Shown here in pieces: positions 18,531 to 28,032 of a stretch of 64,000 nt of DNA. This DNA is from an uncultured Ignavibacteriota bacterium. GTDB taxonomy: Bacteria; Bacteroidota; Ignavibacteria; UBA10030; UBA8401. The DNA lies in NCBI GenBank assembly GCA_903861125.1, contig CAIOTF010000042.1:62001-126000 (forward strand), read 5' to 3'. The notes below the pieces were generated by a model, which searched no databases, was not told the origin of the DNA, and saw only the letters and a program-made list of their open reading frames with translations. Each line of letters starts with the position of its first letter. Within the stretch, counting starts at the first letter, position 1. Both the position numbers and the translations under genes were made by a program.

Positions 18531-19529
18531 CTACACATTAAATTTTTGCACCTGAATTTTATTCATGATTTGCTGTGCTACATCGAGCGCCATTCTTCCG
18601 TCTTCACCGTTGACAATAGGACGCGAATTGGTTTGTATCGCATTGATGAACGATTCCAGTTCATATTTCAATGCATTGATCTTTTTAATTTCCGGCTGCT
18701 CGTAAATAATGCTGCGCTTCTTTTTCCCTTCACCGATCTGTCCGAGCAGCATGGTAGACCAAATGCTCCCTTCGCCTTCATTGCCAAGTCTGAAAACATC
18801 GGCGCTTCCTTGCTGAAAATCGATCGCAATATAGGCATTGCTCTGGAACATCCGCATTTTGCGCATTTTATTACGGGAAATCCGGCTTGAGGTAACATTG
18901 GCAACGCAACCGTTCTCAAACTGCAATCGCGCGTTTGCGATATCCGGAGTATCCGAAACAACGGCAACACCGCTTGCATCAATCTGTTTTACCGGCGAAT
19001 TGACGAGACTGAGAATGATATCTATATCATGGATCATCAGATCGAGCACAACGGCAACATCGGTGCCGCGGGGATTAAACTGCGCGAGTCGGTGTGATTC
19101 AATGAACATCGGTTTTAATTGGTACGATTCAAGGGAAACGATCGCGGGATTGAACCGTTCGATGTGCCCCACCTGGATCAGAACATTCTTTTCTTTCGCA
19201 ATCGCAATCAATTCGTCCGCTTCTGCCAGCGTCGTTGTTATCGGTTTTTCGATCAGTACATGTTTTCCGGCCATTAAGACATGTTTTGCAACAGCATGAT
19301 GCGTCATGGTTACTGTGGCAACGCTTACCGCGTCTACACTCTTCAGCAATTCGTCGATGGATGCAAAAGACCGTACTTTGTATTTTGCTGCAACCTCGTT
19401 CCGTTTCTCCTCGTTCACATCGAACACACCAACAAACTGCGCAGCTTCTATCTCATCATACATTTTTGAATGAAGCGAACCGAGATGGCCGACTCCGATT
19501 ACACCGATATTGATTTTTTTGTTATTCAT
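18531..19529 (-). CDS. Gfo/Idh/MocA-family NAD(P)-dependent oxidoreductase
   Basis: A 332-residue sugar-type dehydrogenase. The Rossmann motif is INIGVIGVGHLGS at residues 6-18, and the family motif EKPITTTLAEADEL with its catalytic Lys is at about 95. It is followed by VQVGHIERFNPAI and MIHDIDIILSL, holding the active-site His and Asp. Members with this 'GHIERFNPA' pattern in related phyla often act on UDP-sugars for envelope glycolipids, but the substrate is not shown here. The ATG at 19529 is chosen because the Rossmann fold starts there; an upstream in-frame extension overlaps the Plug gene. It begins four bases after that gene's stop. Confidence 0.88.
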   Translation of the reverse strand: MNNKKINIGVIGVGHLGSLHSKMYDEIEAAQFVGVFDVNEEKRNEVAAKYKVRSFASIDELLKSVDAVSVATVTMTHHAVAKHVLMAGKHVLIEKPITTTLAEADELIAIAKEKNVLIQVGHIERFNPAIVSLESYQLKPMFIESHRLAQFNPRGTDVAVVLDLMIHDIDIILSLVNSPVKQIDASGVAVVSDTPDIANARLQFENGCVANVTSSRISRNKMRKMRMFQSNAYIAIDFQQGSADVFRLGNEGEGSIWSTMLLGQIGEGKKKRSIIYEQPEIKKINALKYELESFINAIQTNSRPIVNGEDGRMALDVAQQIMNKIQVQKFNV

Positions 19530-19533
19530 ATAC

Positions 19534-20856
19534 TCACTTGCGATCTTGTAATTTGAAAGGAGTTTCCGACGTCTGCGACAGCGGATTTGTAACTGTTGTA
19601 CTTTTATTGTTTTCGCTTGTTCCGGGATTTCTTCCGCGAACATAACCAATCACACGGTCGAATCCGCCGAACCGCTGGTCATGATAATATACTAACGCCG
19701 TGAAGCGGTTAATCGTTCTCCAATCGTTTCCTTCCAGTGCAAACCAGTCTTGATGAATGACTTTCCCGTTTTCGTCAATATCACCAAGTACATATTGATA
19801 ATCGTGAACGCCGCGACGGACCCACAAGCGTAGTTTGAATAACCCCGTCACCGAATCAACTTTCATTTCATACTCGGGAAGAACATTCCATTCCGTAAAA
19901 CCACCTACAAGAAATATTTTTTTCGCCGGCGGATTCGCGAGCCGGAGCCGCATTTCCACTTCAAGATAATCTGAATTTGACCCCGTAAACGCCTTCAATT
20001 TCGATGCACCATTCGCATCCGGTTTAGATTGCCATTGGAAACGAGAGACATCAGGCTGGCCCTTCAATACGACAAGCGCATTATTCGGATAGAACGATGC
20101 GGATGAAATATCCATCCGTCGGTATTCATTGCCGGTCGGAATATCCCGTTTCCAAAATGTTCTATCCGATTGCGTGATACCCTCGACAAAAGTTTGGGAA
20201 TCCCTGTCGTCCATACCGATCCGTGCAGGCTGATCGATGTTCCAATTCCTGATGATGTCTACAGTCCGCACGTCCGGTTGATAGATACTGGTTTCGTCAG
20301 CCGCAGTATATTCCGACGGCAGCGTCACAAAGACAGAAATTGTGTTCATTTGGTTCATCGGCGAAGCATAGTCTGGATGATATTTATTTTCGATCTTCAT
20401 GGTTACCGGAACCGATGTTTCGGCAATGATAAATTTCCCTTCCGCACATACCTTGTCATTCGCATCCCTGTCTATGATGGTATAGAGATAATTCCCCGAA
20501 TACACGAACTCAGCAAAATTTCTGTTATTCGGAAATGAATTTTTATAACGAAATGTGTAGTGATATACACCAGCCGGTGCAGTTGTATACGACAGGTTTT
20601 CCGAACGTGTCTTCGGCTGATAGTTGAGGAATATGTTATTGTCAGCAATCCAATCTTTCGACGCATGTTTGAAAATAATATTCAGATTCGGCGGCAGCGA
20701 TGTTGTCACATCAAATTCGATTGTTATCTGTTCATTCTTTGCAACGACCGGCGGACGGTATTCATCATCGTTCGCATAAGTGCGCAATCCGAAGATGTCG
20801 ACCTGAGCGTTCAACGACAGAACAGCTATGAACAACAAAAAAAATATTTTCTGCAT
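19534..20856 (-). CDS. type IX secretion system Plug protein (DUF5103)
   Basis: A 440-residue exported protein (signal peptide MQKIFFLLFIAVLSLNAQ) that matches the DUF5103 family by its overall layout. An N-terminal beta domain (DIFGLRTYANDDEYRPPVV) is followed by repeated beta-sandwich parts with FLVGGFTEWN and a DYQYVLGD segment near the end. In Flavobacterium this family is the Plug that closes the periplasmic side of the giant SprA translocon of T9SS. It fits the T9SS cargo proteins found elsewhere in the window. Start chosen at 20856 because the signal peptide begins there; the frame is open further upstream. Confidence 0.82.
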   Translation of the reverse strand: MQKIFFLLFIAVLSLNAQVDIFGLRTYANDDEYRPPVVAKNEQITIEFDVTTSLPPNLNIIFKHASKDWIADNNIFLNYQPKTRSENLSYTTAPAGVYHYTFRYKNSFPNNRNFAEFVYSGNYLYTIIDRDANDKVCAEGKFIIAETSVPVTMKIENKYHPDYASPMNQMNTISVFVTLPSEYTAADETSIYQPDVRTVDIIRNWNIDQPARIGMDDRDSQTFVEGITQSDRTFWKRDIPTGNEYRRMDISSASFYPNNALVVLKGQPDVSRFQWQSKPDANGASKLKAFTGSNSDYLEVEMRLRLANPPAKKIFLVGGFTEWNVLPEYEMKVDSVTGLFKLRLWVRRGVHDYQYVLGDIDENGKVIHQDWFALEGNDWRTINRFTALVYYHDQRFGGFDRVIGYVRGRNPGTSENNKSTTVTNPLSQTSETPFKLQDRK

Positions 20857-20891
20857 ACGGCTTCCCGTTAAGAGCAAACTATAGTGTGTAT

Positions 20892-21545
20892 CTATGAATA
20901 GATTTGTTTCAGCCAATCAAAAAAATCCCGGACATCGTGGAAAAAATAATCAGGCGATAATTTCAACACTTCTTCTTTACCGTAGGAATCCCAGAGAACA
21001 GAGGCAATATCGACTCCCGTCTCGCGCGACGCTTTGAAATCTGCTACTGCATCGCCTACCATGAGCACGTTTGCCGGATCGAGCGAGAACCGGTCAAGAA
21101 TCTTCCGTATCCCGTTACCGGACGGCTTGAACTCGTCCACATCGTCGCCGGTGATTGTAATGTCAAAGTACGAAGTAATTGCGAATTGTTCGAGTGTTAT
21201 ATCGGTCGTGCGTCTTCCTTTGCCCGTGAACAATCCGATGATGACATTCTTCGACTTCAGATACTCCAGCACATCGCTGGTACCGGGATAGACAGCTGCA
21301 AGACTGTTATGATGCGCCGCATAAAAATTGTAATAATCATCCATGGCAGCGTCAAGATGCTTCGGACCGATCATGTTCTCTATGCATTTTATTTCCGGAG
21401 GTCCAAAGAGATTATGGATCTCGGTTTCCGTTAATTTCTTTTGAATATATTTTCCGGCAACATGATTGAATGAATCATAGATCAGCTGATTCGTCTGCGT
21501 CAATGTTCCGTCCATATCGAAGATAATGCACGTGTACTGTTTCAT
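20892..21545 (-). CDS. HAD-family hydrolase, phosphoglycolate-phosphatase-like
   Basis: A 217-residue phosphatase of the HAD superfamily. Motif I is IIFDMDGTLTQT (residues 7-18), motif II is IGLFTGKGRRTT, the Lys of motif III lies in EFKPSGNGI, and motif IV is MVGDAVADFKAS. The alpha-helical cap between motifs I and II places it in subfamily I (Gph/PGMB-like). The substrate is unknown. Its ATG directly follows a T-rich terminator tail and has no Shine-Dalgarno sequence, so initiation may be weak or rely on an AT-rich leader. It ends 36 bases before the Plug gene starts, so it probably heads that transcript. Confidence 0.88.
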   Translation of the reverse strand: MKQYTCIIFDMDGTLTQTNQLIYDSFNHVAGKYIQKKLTETEIHNLFGPPEIKCIENMIGPKHLDAAMDDYYNFYAAHHNSLAAVYPGTSDVLEYLKSKNVIIGLFTGKGRRTTDITLEQFAITSYFDITITGDDVDEFKPSGNGIRKILDRFSLDPANVLMVGDAVADFKASRETGVDIASVLWDSYGKEEVLKLSPDYFFHDVRDFFDWLKQIYS

Positions 21546-21590
21546 AAAAATAAAAAAGCGTCACGATGCAAACTGCAGCAGCTGACGCTT
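21546..21590 (-). terminator. terminator-like hairpin abutting the HAD gene start
   Basis: Read leftwards, AAGCGTCA and TGACGCTT form an 8-bp stem with a 19-base loop, followed by TTTTATTTTT that runs directly into the HAD start codon at 21545. It is a second terminator after the aldolase operon, or a leader hairpin controlling the HAD gene. Confidence 0.7.
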
Positions 21591-21625
21591 CGAAATGTAA
21601 TTATATACCAATGAATCGATATGAG

Positions 21626-21658
21626 AAAAAGGCCGGTCGCCCTTTTTGACAACCGGCC
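21626..21658 (-). terminator. intrinsic terminator of the efp-to-aldolase operon
   Basis: Read leftwards, GGCCGGT and ACCGGCC form a GC-rich stem around a loop of about 14 bases, followed by TTTTT. It lies just after the aldolase stop codon at 21666. Confidence 0.82.
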
Positions 21659-21665
21659 GGCTATG

Positions 21666-22733
21666 TTATGCGATAGTGATTTCTTTTGAAAGATATACAT
21701 CCTGTATTGCATTCAAAATTGCAACACCGTCTTTCATCGGTTTTTGGAATGCCTTGCGTCCCGAGATCAGACCCATACCGCCAGCACGTTTGTTGACCAC
21801 TGCCGTTTTTACTGCATCCGCAAGATCGTTCGCTCCGGAAGCACCGCCGGAGTTGATCAGTCCTGCACGTCCCATAAAGCAGTTTGCAACTTGATACCGG
21901 GTAAGGTCGATCGGATGATCGGTCGTCAATTTTTCATACACAAGTTTATCGATTTTACCATAACTCGAACCGCTCATGTTCAGCGCATTGTATCCGCCGT
22001 TGTTCTCCGGCAATTTCTGTTTAATGATGTCTGCTTCAATCGTCACGCCAAGATGGTTCGCCTGACCGGTAAGATCGGCTGAAACGTGATAATCCTTTTC
22101 CTTGGTCTTAAATGCATTGTTGCGCGTGTAGCACCACAGGATCGTTCCCATACCGAGATCGTGTGCCTGCTGGAACATCTGGCTAACTTCCCATATCTGA
22201 CGTCGTGATTCGGCGGAACCAAAATAGATAGTTGCACCAACGGCAACACATCCCATGTCCCAAGCCTGTTTGATGCTGGCAAACAATGTTTCGTCGAACG
22301 TGTTCGGGTATGACATGAATTCATTATGGTTGAATTTCATAATGAACGGTATCTTGTGTGCATATTTCCGTGCAACAGAACCAAGCACACCGAGTGTGGA
22401 CGCAACACCGTTGCATCCGCCTTCGATAGCAAGTTTCACGATATTTTCGCCGTCAAAGTAAATCGGATTTTTTGCAAATGATGCGCCGCCGCTGTGTTCA
22501 ATTCCCTGGTCAACCGGAAGAATGGAAACATAGCCGCTGTTTGCAAGACGTCCGGCACCAAACAACTGCTGCAGGCTTTTCAGAACCGGTGTTGGTCTGT
22601 CCGTCTGCATGAAGATATCGTCAACGAACGACGGCGACGGAAGATGGATCGATTCTTTCGGGATTGTGGTGCATTTGTGATCGAGCAGACTCTTTGCGTC
22701 TGCACCGAGTAGTTCAACGATATTGACTGACAT
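21666..22733 (-). CDS. fbaB: class I fructose-bisphosphate aldolase (FbaB/DhnA type)
   Basis: A 355-residue Schiff-base aldolase of the archaeal/bacterial DhnA type, which splits fructose-1,6-bisphosphate into triose phosphates or condenses them in gluconeogenesis. Supporting motifs are [19 protein letters not shown], the [12 protein letters not shown] strand with the conserved Lys, the [14 protein letters not shown] strand and the phosphate-binding [16 protein letters not shown] near residue 300. A strong AAGGAG ribosome site precedes it. It is the last gene of the run starting at efp. Confidence 0.9.
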   Translation of the reverse strand: MSVNIVELLGADAKSLLDHKCTTIPKESIHLPSPSFVDDIFMQTDRPTPVLKSLQQLFGAGRLANSGYVSILPVDQGIEHSGGASFAKNPIYFDGENIVKLAIEGGCNGVASTLGVLGSVARKYAHKIPFIMKFNHNEFMSYPNTFDETLFASIKQAWDMGCVAVGATIYFGSAESRRQIWEVSQMFQQAHDLGMGTILWCYTRNNAFKTKEKDYHVSADLTGQANHLGVTIEADIIKQKLPENNGGYNALNMSGSSYGKIDKLVYEKLTTDHPIDLTRYQVANCFMGRAGLINSGGASGANDLADAVKTAVVNKRAGGMGLISGRKAFQKPMKDGVAILNAIQDVYLSKEITIA

Positions 22734-22744
22734 AGATGGTCTCC

Positions 22745-23125
22745 TTATTTCGCGATCAGTTTTTTGTATGCGTCAACGTCAAGAAGGTTTTTCACTTCGT
22801 CGGCATTGGCCAGCGTTACTTTAATCATCCAACCGCGTTCATATGATTCTTTATTAACTAGTTCAGGTGAATCCTGAATCTCTTTGTTTACTTCTTTCAC
22901 TTCACCGGTTACCGGAGAGTAAAGATCGGACACTGCTTTCACCGCTTCAACGGTACCGAATGCCTGACCGGTTTCGATCTTCTTGCCGATTGAAGGAAGC
23001 TCGATAAATACGATGTCGCCAAGTTCGCCCTGGGCATATTCCGTAATGCCGATCGTTCCGACATTTCCTTCAATGCGTATCCACTCGTGGTCTTTGGTGT
23101 ATTTCAGATTTTCGGGAAAATTCAT
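22745..23125 (-). CDS. gcvH: glycine cleavage system H protein
   Basis: A 126-residue lipoyl carrier. The lipoylated Lys lies in [20 protein letters not shown] (about residues 58-77), and the N-terminus [20 protein letters not shown] is typical. It shuttles the aminomethyl group between the P, T and L proteins of the glycine cleavage system. None of the partner genes is in the window. It lies 124 bases behind accC and 11 bases before the aldolase gene. Confidence 0.97.
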   Translation of the reverse strand: MNFPENLKYTKDHEWIRIEGNVGTIGITEYAQGELGDIVFIELPSIGKKIETGQAFGTVEAVKAVSDLYSPVTGEVKEVNKEIQDSPELVNKESYERGWMIKVTLANADEVKNLLDVDAYKKLIAK

Positions 23126-23249
23126 GGTATGCTCGCAAAATAAAGTTAAAAAAATTGTTCGGTTTTTAGTTTAGTCGTTGCAGATTCCGATATTCAAACG
23201 TCTTTGAACTTACTGTCATTAATCCTGCCGCCTGCAACATCCACCAGCG

Positions 23250-24590
23250 TTAATCTTTGAACTGAAATGTTTCGATGAACTTCGTATCAAATATGCCGCT
23301 CCGGAATATGTCGCTCTTCATCACTTTTTTGTGGAATGGTATTGTTGTATTGATCCCTTCAATAATCGTTTCGTCGAGTGCCATGATGATCTTATTGATC
23401 GCCTCATCACGTGTATTGCCGTGAACAATCAATTTGCCGATCATCGAATCATAGTACGGCGGGATCTGATAATCCGCATACACGTGTGAATCAATGCGGA
23501 TGCCGTTCCCACCCGGAAAGTGCAGACTGGTGATTCTGCCCGGCGACGGACGGAAATCGTGGTTCGGATCTTCTGCATTCAACCGGCATTCAATAGCGTG
23601 TCCGTTTATTTTTACTTTTTTCACGGAAAGTTTCTTTCCGTTGGCAATATTGATCTGTTCTTTTACCAGATCGATTCCGGTAACCATTTCCGTAACGCAA
23701 TGTTCTACCTGGATACGGGTATTCATTTCCATGAAATAGAAATTCTTGTTCTTGTCCAGTAAAAACTCGATCGTTCCGGCACCGAGATATTTCACACTTT
23801 TTGCACCGCGTACAGCTGCGCTTCCCATCTTTTCGCGCAATTCTTCATCCACGGCCGGTGACGGCGATTCTTCTATCAGTTTCTGATGACGCCGCTGCAC
23901 CGAGCAATCGCGTTCCCCAAGATGGATCACATTACCGAATTTGTCGCCAAGCAGCTGAATCTCGATATGCCGCGGCTCTTCAAGATATTTTTCGATGTAG
24001 CATCCGCCATTGCCGAAAGCAGATTCCGCTTCCGCGCTTGCGGTGTTGAATGATTTTTCCACTTCATCAAAATCACGGACAATCCGCATTCCGCGTCCGC
24101 CACCCCCAGCTGTTGCTTTGATGATAACGGGAAGGCCTATCTCTTTTGCCAGTTTTTTCGCCTCTTCTGCATCCTTGATAATGCCATCACTGCCGGGTAC
24201 AACGGGAACATTGGCTTTGCGCATTGTCTCTTTCGCGTAGGCCTTATCACCCATTGCCATAATCATTTCGGACGTCGGTCCGATGAAGGTGATTCCCGAT
24301 GTGCTGCAGATATCTGCAAAGTTTGCGTTCTCTGCCAGAAATCCATATCCGGGATGGATCGCATCGGCTCCTGTCACTTCTGCTGCCGCAATAATACGGG
24401 GAATCTTCAGATAACTTTCTTTGCTGGGTGCCGGGCCTATGCAGATTGCTTCGTCGGCAAAACGGACATGAAGCGAATATTTATCCGCTTCCGAATAGAC
24501 CGCAACGGTCTTAATCCCCATTTCTTTACAGGCACGAATGATGCGCAGCGCAATTTCGCCGCGGTTTGCTATGAGTATTTTTTTGATCAC
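23250..24590 (-). CDS. accC: acetyl-CoA carboxylase biotin carboxylase subunit
   Basis: A 446-residue ATP-grasp enzyme that carboxylates biotin on AccB, the first step of fatty-acid synthesis. It shows the N-terminal [20 protein letters not shown], the glycine-rich ATP loop GGGGRGMR (about 165) and the catalytic motif [18 protein letters not shown] (about 286-304). Length is normal. It starts with GTG at 24590 behind GGAG (24597-24600). A terminator-like hairpin separates it from accB. Confidence 0.97.
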   Translation of the reverse strand: MIKKILIANRGEIALRIIRACKEMGIKTVAVYSEADKYSLHVRFADEAICIGPAPSKESYLKIPRIIAAAEVTGADAIHPGYGFLAENANFADICSTSGITFIGPTSEMIMAMGDKAYAKETMRKANVPVVPGSDGIIKDAEEAKKLAKEIGLPVIIKATAGGGGRGMRIVRDFDEVEKSFNTASAEAESAFGNGGCYIEKYLEEPRHIEIQLLGDKFGNVIHLGERDCSVQRRHQKLIEESPSPAVDEELREKMGSAAVRGAKSVKYLGAGTIEFLLDKNKNFYFMEMNTRIQVEHCVTEMVTGIDLVKEQINIANGKKLSVKKVKINGHAIECRLNAEDPNHDFRPSPGRITSLHFPGGNGIRIDSHVYADYQIPPYYDSMIGKLIVHGNTRDEAINKIIMALDETIIEGINTTIPFHKKVMKSDIFRSGIFDTKFIETFQFKD

Positions 24591-24602
24591 TCAGTTACTC
24601 CA

Positions 24603-24665
24603 AAATAAAAAAACCACATACGTGAGAATTGATCCTGCAATCAGTCAAAATTCTCTCATCTGTGG
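24603..24665 (-). terminator. terminator/attenuator hairpin between accB and accC
   Basis: Read leftwards, a 17-bp stem with three mismatches (outer CCACA/TGTGG, inner GAGAATT/AATTCTC) is followed by TTTTTTTATTTT and then the accC ribosome site. It starts 10 bases after the accB stop. This is a plausible intrinsic terminator inside a gene pair whose products work together. Confidence 0.75.
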
Positions 24666-24674
24666 AATAAAAAT

Positions 24675-25139
24675 TTACGGTTCGACTAAAAAGAGAACTT
24701 GTCCGTACTCAACCGGTTTTCCGCTCTCAACATTGATCTTAACAATCGTTCCGTCAATATCGCTCTCTATTTCATTCATCAATTTCATTGCTTCAACAAT
24801 GCAGAGCACACCGCCTTGTTTCACTTTGGTGCCTACTTCAACGTACGGTGCGGCATCGGGTGATGGCGCGCGGTAGAATGTCCCAACGATCGGTGATTTT
24901 ACTTCGTGATATTTTTTCCCTTCGGCGGCAGGAGCCGGTTTTGGCGCTGCGGCCGGTGCAGGTGTAGCAGCCGATGCCGGTTGGGTCTGCATTGCCATCT
25001 GATATTGCGGTGCAGCCATGACGTTCTGAACAGCAGATTTTGTTATGCGGATTTTGTTCCCCTTCTCCTCCAATTCGATCTCGTTGACGGAACTTTTTTC
25101 TACCATCTCCAGCAACTGCTTAACATATTTTAAGTCCAT
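24675..25139 (-). CDS. accB: acetyl-CoA carboxylase biotin carboxyl carrier protein
   Basis: A 154-residue carrier protein. An N-terminal helical part ([21 protein letters not shown] start) is followed by an Ala/Pro-rich hinge (about residues 50-75). The C-terminal biotinyl domain carries the biotinylated Lys in [15 protein letters not shown] (about 115-130) and the 'thumb' [15 protein letters not shown]. It lies 33 bases after efp, the common efp-accB-accC order. Confidence 0.97.
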   Translation of the reverse strand: MDLKYVKQLLEMVEKSSVNEIELEEKGNKIRITKSAVQNVMAAPQYQMAMQTQPASAATPAPAAAPKPAPAAEGKKYHEVKSPIVGTFYRAPSPDAAPYVEVGTKVKQGGVLCIVEAMKLMNEIESDIDGTIVKINVESGKPVEYGQVLFLVEP

Positions 25140-25172
25140 TGAATCTCCAAAAAAAGATGAATGGTGAGAATG

Positions 25173-25736
25173 TTACTGTTTCACACGTTCCAGATATTGA
25201 CCGGTGCGAACATCGACTCTGATCACATCCCCCTCGTTAATAAACAGCGGAACATTGACCATCGCACCCGATTCTACTTTTGCAGGTTTTGTGGCCCCGG
25301 TTGCCGTATCGCCTTTTACACCCGGACCCGTTTCTACAACTTTGAGATTAACATTGAACGGAAGTTCTGCCGCAACCGGTTGTACTCCGTCAAACATTAT
25401 TTCAACGATCTCCCCTTCCTTTAAATACTTTGCACCCTCGCCGAGAAGTGATTCTTCAACAGGGATCTGTTCAAAGTTTTCCTGGTCCATGAAGTTGAAA
25501 CTTTGACCATCGTGATAAAGATAAGAGAATTTCTTCCGTTCGACACGGACAAGTTCGATTTCTTCGCCGGAGCGGAAACGGTTTTCAACGACACGGCCAT
25601 GCCGCATGTTGCGCATTTTCACTTGATAGAAAGCACGCAAGTTTCCGGGAGTGCGGTGCTGATGTTCTTCTACAATGTGTAATTCATTATTGAAACGAAT
25701 GAAAATACCATTTTTGAGGTCTGCAGTAGTGGCCAT
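25173..25736 (-). CDS. efp: translation elongation factor P
   Basis: A 187-residue three-domain EF-P that rescues ribosomes stalled at polyproline. The KOW-like N-terminal domain, the middle OB domain and the C-terminal signature VVETGPGVKGDTATGATKPA are all present. The domain I tip loop reads HRTPGNLRAF, so the position usually held by the modified Lys (PGK) is Asn, with an Arg two residues later. Classical beta-lysylation is therefore not expected. The start at 25736 is chosen because the conserved N-terminus begins there; an upstream in-frame ATG at 25841 would put the promoter inside the gene. Confidence 0.95.
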   Translation of the reverse strand: MATTADLKNGIFIRFNNELHIVEEHQHRTPGNLRAFYQVKMRNMRHGRVVENRFRSGEEIELVRVERKKFSYLYHDGQSFNFMDQENFEQIPVEESLLGEGAKYLKEGEIVEIMFDGVQPVAAELPFNVNLKVVETGPGVKGDTATGATKPAKVESGAMVNVPLFINEGDVIRVDVRTGQYLERVKQ

Positions 25737-25795
25737 AAATCTGGGAAAATCCTTTACTTTTAGGTAAAATTGAATGATTTTAATACAAAAGTTAA

Positions 25796-25826
25796 CAAAT
25801 ATAGAAAGAATAGGCGCCATAATCAA
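25796..25826 (-). promoter_or_regulatory. predicted Bacteroidota-type promoter of efp-accB
   Basis: On the minus strand TTG, 20 bases, then TATATTTG, an exact fit to the TTG / TAnnTTTG pattern with the usual spacing. It lies about 60 bases before the efp start codon. Confidence 0.55.
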
Positions 25827-25840
25827 GAAAAGAGATTGCA

Positions 25841-26224
25841 ATGAGATTATTAGATTCCGAGATACATCTATCTGAGACTGTAAAACACGAGACAGGAAAA
25901 AACATTCGCAGAATTATTGGGATTTGGATTTTATTATTCGGGATTTCTCTTACAGGATGTATTTCCGTTCCCTCCCGATCGTACAAAAAAGAGTTTGTGA
26001 CCACCTATGCGGAATTGACTCTGCTTTACGAAAAAGAAAAGATGATCAAAAAGCAGACCGATTCAGCGTACCAGATCACTGTTAAAGATTTCTTTGTGAA
26101 AAAAGGATTGAAGCAGGAAGAATTTAAAGCGCAGGCCGAGGAACTTTCGAAAAATTCAGAGGTATGGAAACTTTTTATCCAGGATGTTTCAGCAATAATG
26201 GATAGCTTGAAAAATAAGCAGTAG
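25841..26224 (+). CDS. small lipoprotein, DUF4296-like
   Basis: A 127-residue protein with a hydrophobic segment ending in the lipobox LTGC (Cys at about residue 39), so it is probably lipid-anchored. The rest is helical and charged. The segment FFVKKGLKQEEFKAQAEELSKN followed by VWKLFIQDVSAIMDSLK recalls the DUF4296 family of small Bacteroidota lipoproteins, but the match is by eye only. The N-terminal region before the signal is unusually long (about 25 residues), so translation may begin later. It is divergent from efp and converges on purM. Confidence 0.6.
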   Translation: MRLLDSEIHLSETVKHETGKNIRRIIGIWILLFGISLTGCISVPSRSYKKEFVTTYAELTLLYEKEKMIKKQTDSAYQITVKDFFVKKGLKQEEFKAQAEELSKNSEVWKLFIQDVSAIMDSLKNKQ

Positions 26225-26279
26225 AAGAGTCGTTGAATATAAAACCTTATATACTCAACAATTTGTAGGAGTTGAAAAA

Positions 26280-27275
26280 CTAATACACTTCCCCCATAAC
26301 AAACGGCACTTCTTTTTTACTCTTCAGTAAACGCATAGCGACATCAACATTCTTTTTATCAGCAATAACCACCAATCCAACACCAAGATTGAATGTGCGC
26401 GTCATATCGTATTCCGGCACTTGTCCGGTTGATTGTATCAGGTCGTAGATAAACGGGCGCTGCCACGAGAACCAATCGATCTTCAGTGATAATCCTTTTG
26501 GAATAATGCGCATTGTATTGCCGATGATCCCGCCGCCGGTAATGTGCGACATCCCCTTCACAAGATTTTTATTTGTCAGCGCTTTCACCGGTCCAAGATA
26601 GGAACGGTGAACGGCAAGAAGCGTATCACCTAATGTTCCGTTCAGTTCATCAAATTTTTTCTTCAGAGAGAATTTCGGCAACAAGACATGACGAGCGAGC
26701 GAATAACCGTTTGTGTGGAGGCCTGCCGAAGGAAGACCTATCAGCACATCGCCTTTCTTTATCGTTTTGCCGTTCACTATTTTCGATTTATCAACCACCC
26801 CGACGATTGTTCCGGCAATATCAAATTCACCGGCTGGATAAAATCCCGGCATTTCGGCAGTTTCACCGCCGATGATGGAACAATGATTCTCTTTACACGC
26901 CTTCGCAAATCCGCCGATCACATCAGCGGCAATATGCGGTGAAAGTTTTCCGGTGGCAAAATAATCCATAAAATAAAGTGGTACGGCACCGCATACCGCA
27001 ATATCATTCACACAGTGATTTACAAGATCCTGTCCGACAGTGTCGTAACGCTTTAACGCAAATGCTATCTTCAACTTCGTTCCGACTCCGTCAACACTCG
27101 AAACCAGAACCGGTCGCTTGATGCCCGGGAATTTGGCCTCGTAGAAAGCGCCAAACATGCCGATATCGGTCAGAACGTTCTTCGTAAACGTTGAACGGAC
27201 CGATCTTTTGATCCGGCGAACGACCTCTTCTCCGGCATCGATATTCACGCCGGCTTTTTTATATGTTGATGCCAC
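26280..27275 (-). CDS. purM: phosphoribosylformylglycinamidine cyclo-ligase (AIR synthetase)
   Basis: A 331-residue enzyme of purine synthesis that closes the imidazole ring of FGAM with ATP to give AIR. The N-terminal YKKAGVNIDAGEEVV, the SVDGVGTKLKIAF loop, GGETAEMPGFYPAGEFDIAG, the GLPSAGLHTNGYSLAR strand and HITGGGI are all family signatures. It starts with GTG at 27275 behind GGGAG. It stands alone, converging on the small lipoprotein gene. Confidence 0.97.
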   Translation of the reverse strand: MASTYKKAGVNIDAGEEVVRRIKRSVRSTFTKNVLTDIGMFGAFYEAKFPGIKRPVLVSSVDGVGTKLKIAFALKRYDTVGQDLVNHCVNDIAVCGAVPLYFMDYFATGKLSPHIAADVIGGFAKACKENHCSIIGGETAEMPGFYPAGEFDIAGTIVGVVDKSKIVNGKTIKKGDVLIGLPSAGLHTNGYSLARHVLLPKFSLKKKFDELNGTLGDTLLAVHRSYLGPVKALTNKNLVKGMSHITGGGIIGNTMRIIPKGLSLKIDWFSWQRPFIYDLIQSTGQVPEYDMTRTFNLGVGLVVIADKKNVDVAMRLLKSKKEVPFVMGEVY

Positions 27276-27375
27276 AAAAAATACTCCCGATAAAAACTTA
27301 ATCTGAATTTAATTAAAATTGATAGAGTTTCATAGTTATTTCAATTCTCATCCAGTTTTTTTATATTCTTTCTAT

Positions 27376-28032
27376 ATGAAAACGACAACACTCCTCCCCG
27401 TAAACAAAGAATTTCGCATCAACAATATCTTTTGCGTCGGGAAAAATTATGCCGATCATGCGAAAGAAATGGGAGGCGATATTCCGAAAGAACCGATCAT
27501 TTTTTTGAAGCCGACGTCAGCGGTCATTAAAAGTGGAACTCCGATCATTCTGCCAGCAATGTCGAACAATGTTCACCACGAAGTCGAGTTGACGGTGCTG
27601 ATCGGCAAGCATGGTAAAGATATCCCCCTAACCGAGGCTATGCTGCATGTGGCCGGTTATGGTGTCGGATTGGATATGACGATGCGGGACAAGCAGTCGG
27701 AAGCAAAAAAAGGGGGAAATCCCTGGTCAATTTCTAAAGGATTCGACACATCAGCGCCGCTTTCATCTTTTATGGAAGCCTCGAAGGTTCCCGACCCACA
27801 CAACCTCGAGATTCGTTTGACTGTGAACGGAAAAGAACGCCAGCACTCCAATACGAAGAACATGATCTTTCGAATAGATGTTTTGATTTCATTCCTCTCT
27901 TCCATTTTTACTTTGGAAGAAGGGGACATAATATACACAGGAACCCCGGAGGGAGTTGCACAGGTAACCGCCGGAGATGTTCTGGAAGCGGAGATTCCCG
28001 GTGTTGGAAAGATTCTGCATACTGTACAATGA
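27376..28032 (+). CDS. fumarylacetoacetate hydrolase (FAH) family protein
   Basis: A 218-residue single-domain FAH protein. Typical motifs are IFCVGKNYADHAKEMGG, the metal-binding HHEVELTVLIG (about residues 60-70) and the C-terminal GDIIYTGTPEGV. Such proteins act as acylpyruvases, oxaloacetate decarboxylases or ring-cleavage-product hydrolases; the substrate cannot be told here. The ATG at 27376 is chosen because the conserved part starts there; no Shine-Dalgarno sequence is visible. Its stop overlaps the start of the K+ channel gene by four bases (28029-28032). Confidence 0.9.
   Translation: MKTTTLLPVNKEFRINNIFCVGKNYADHAKEMGGDIPKEPIIFLKPTSAVIKSGTPIILPAMSNNVHHEVELTVLIGKHGKDIPLTEAMLHVAGYGVGLDMTMRDKQSEAKKGGNPWSISKGFDTSAPLSSFMEASKVPDPHNLEIRLTVNGKERQHSNTKNMIFRIDVLISFLSSIFTLEEGDIIYTGTPEGVAQVTAGDVLEAEIPGVGKILHTVQ

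Noticed and set aside
26232-26259. GTTGA-ATATAA / TTATAT-AC-TCAAC hairpin between the convergent lipoprotein and purM genes
   Set aside because: Bulged, AT-rich and without a T tract on either strand, so not called as a terminator, although its position between convergent stops fits.
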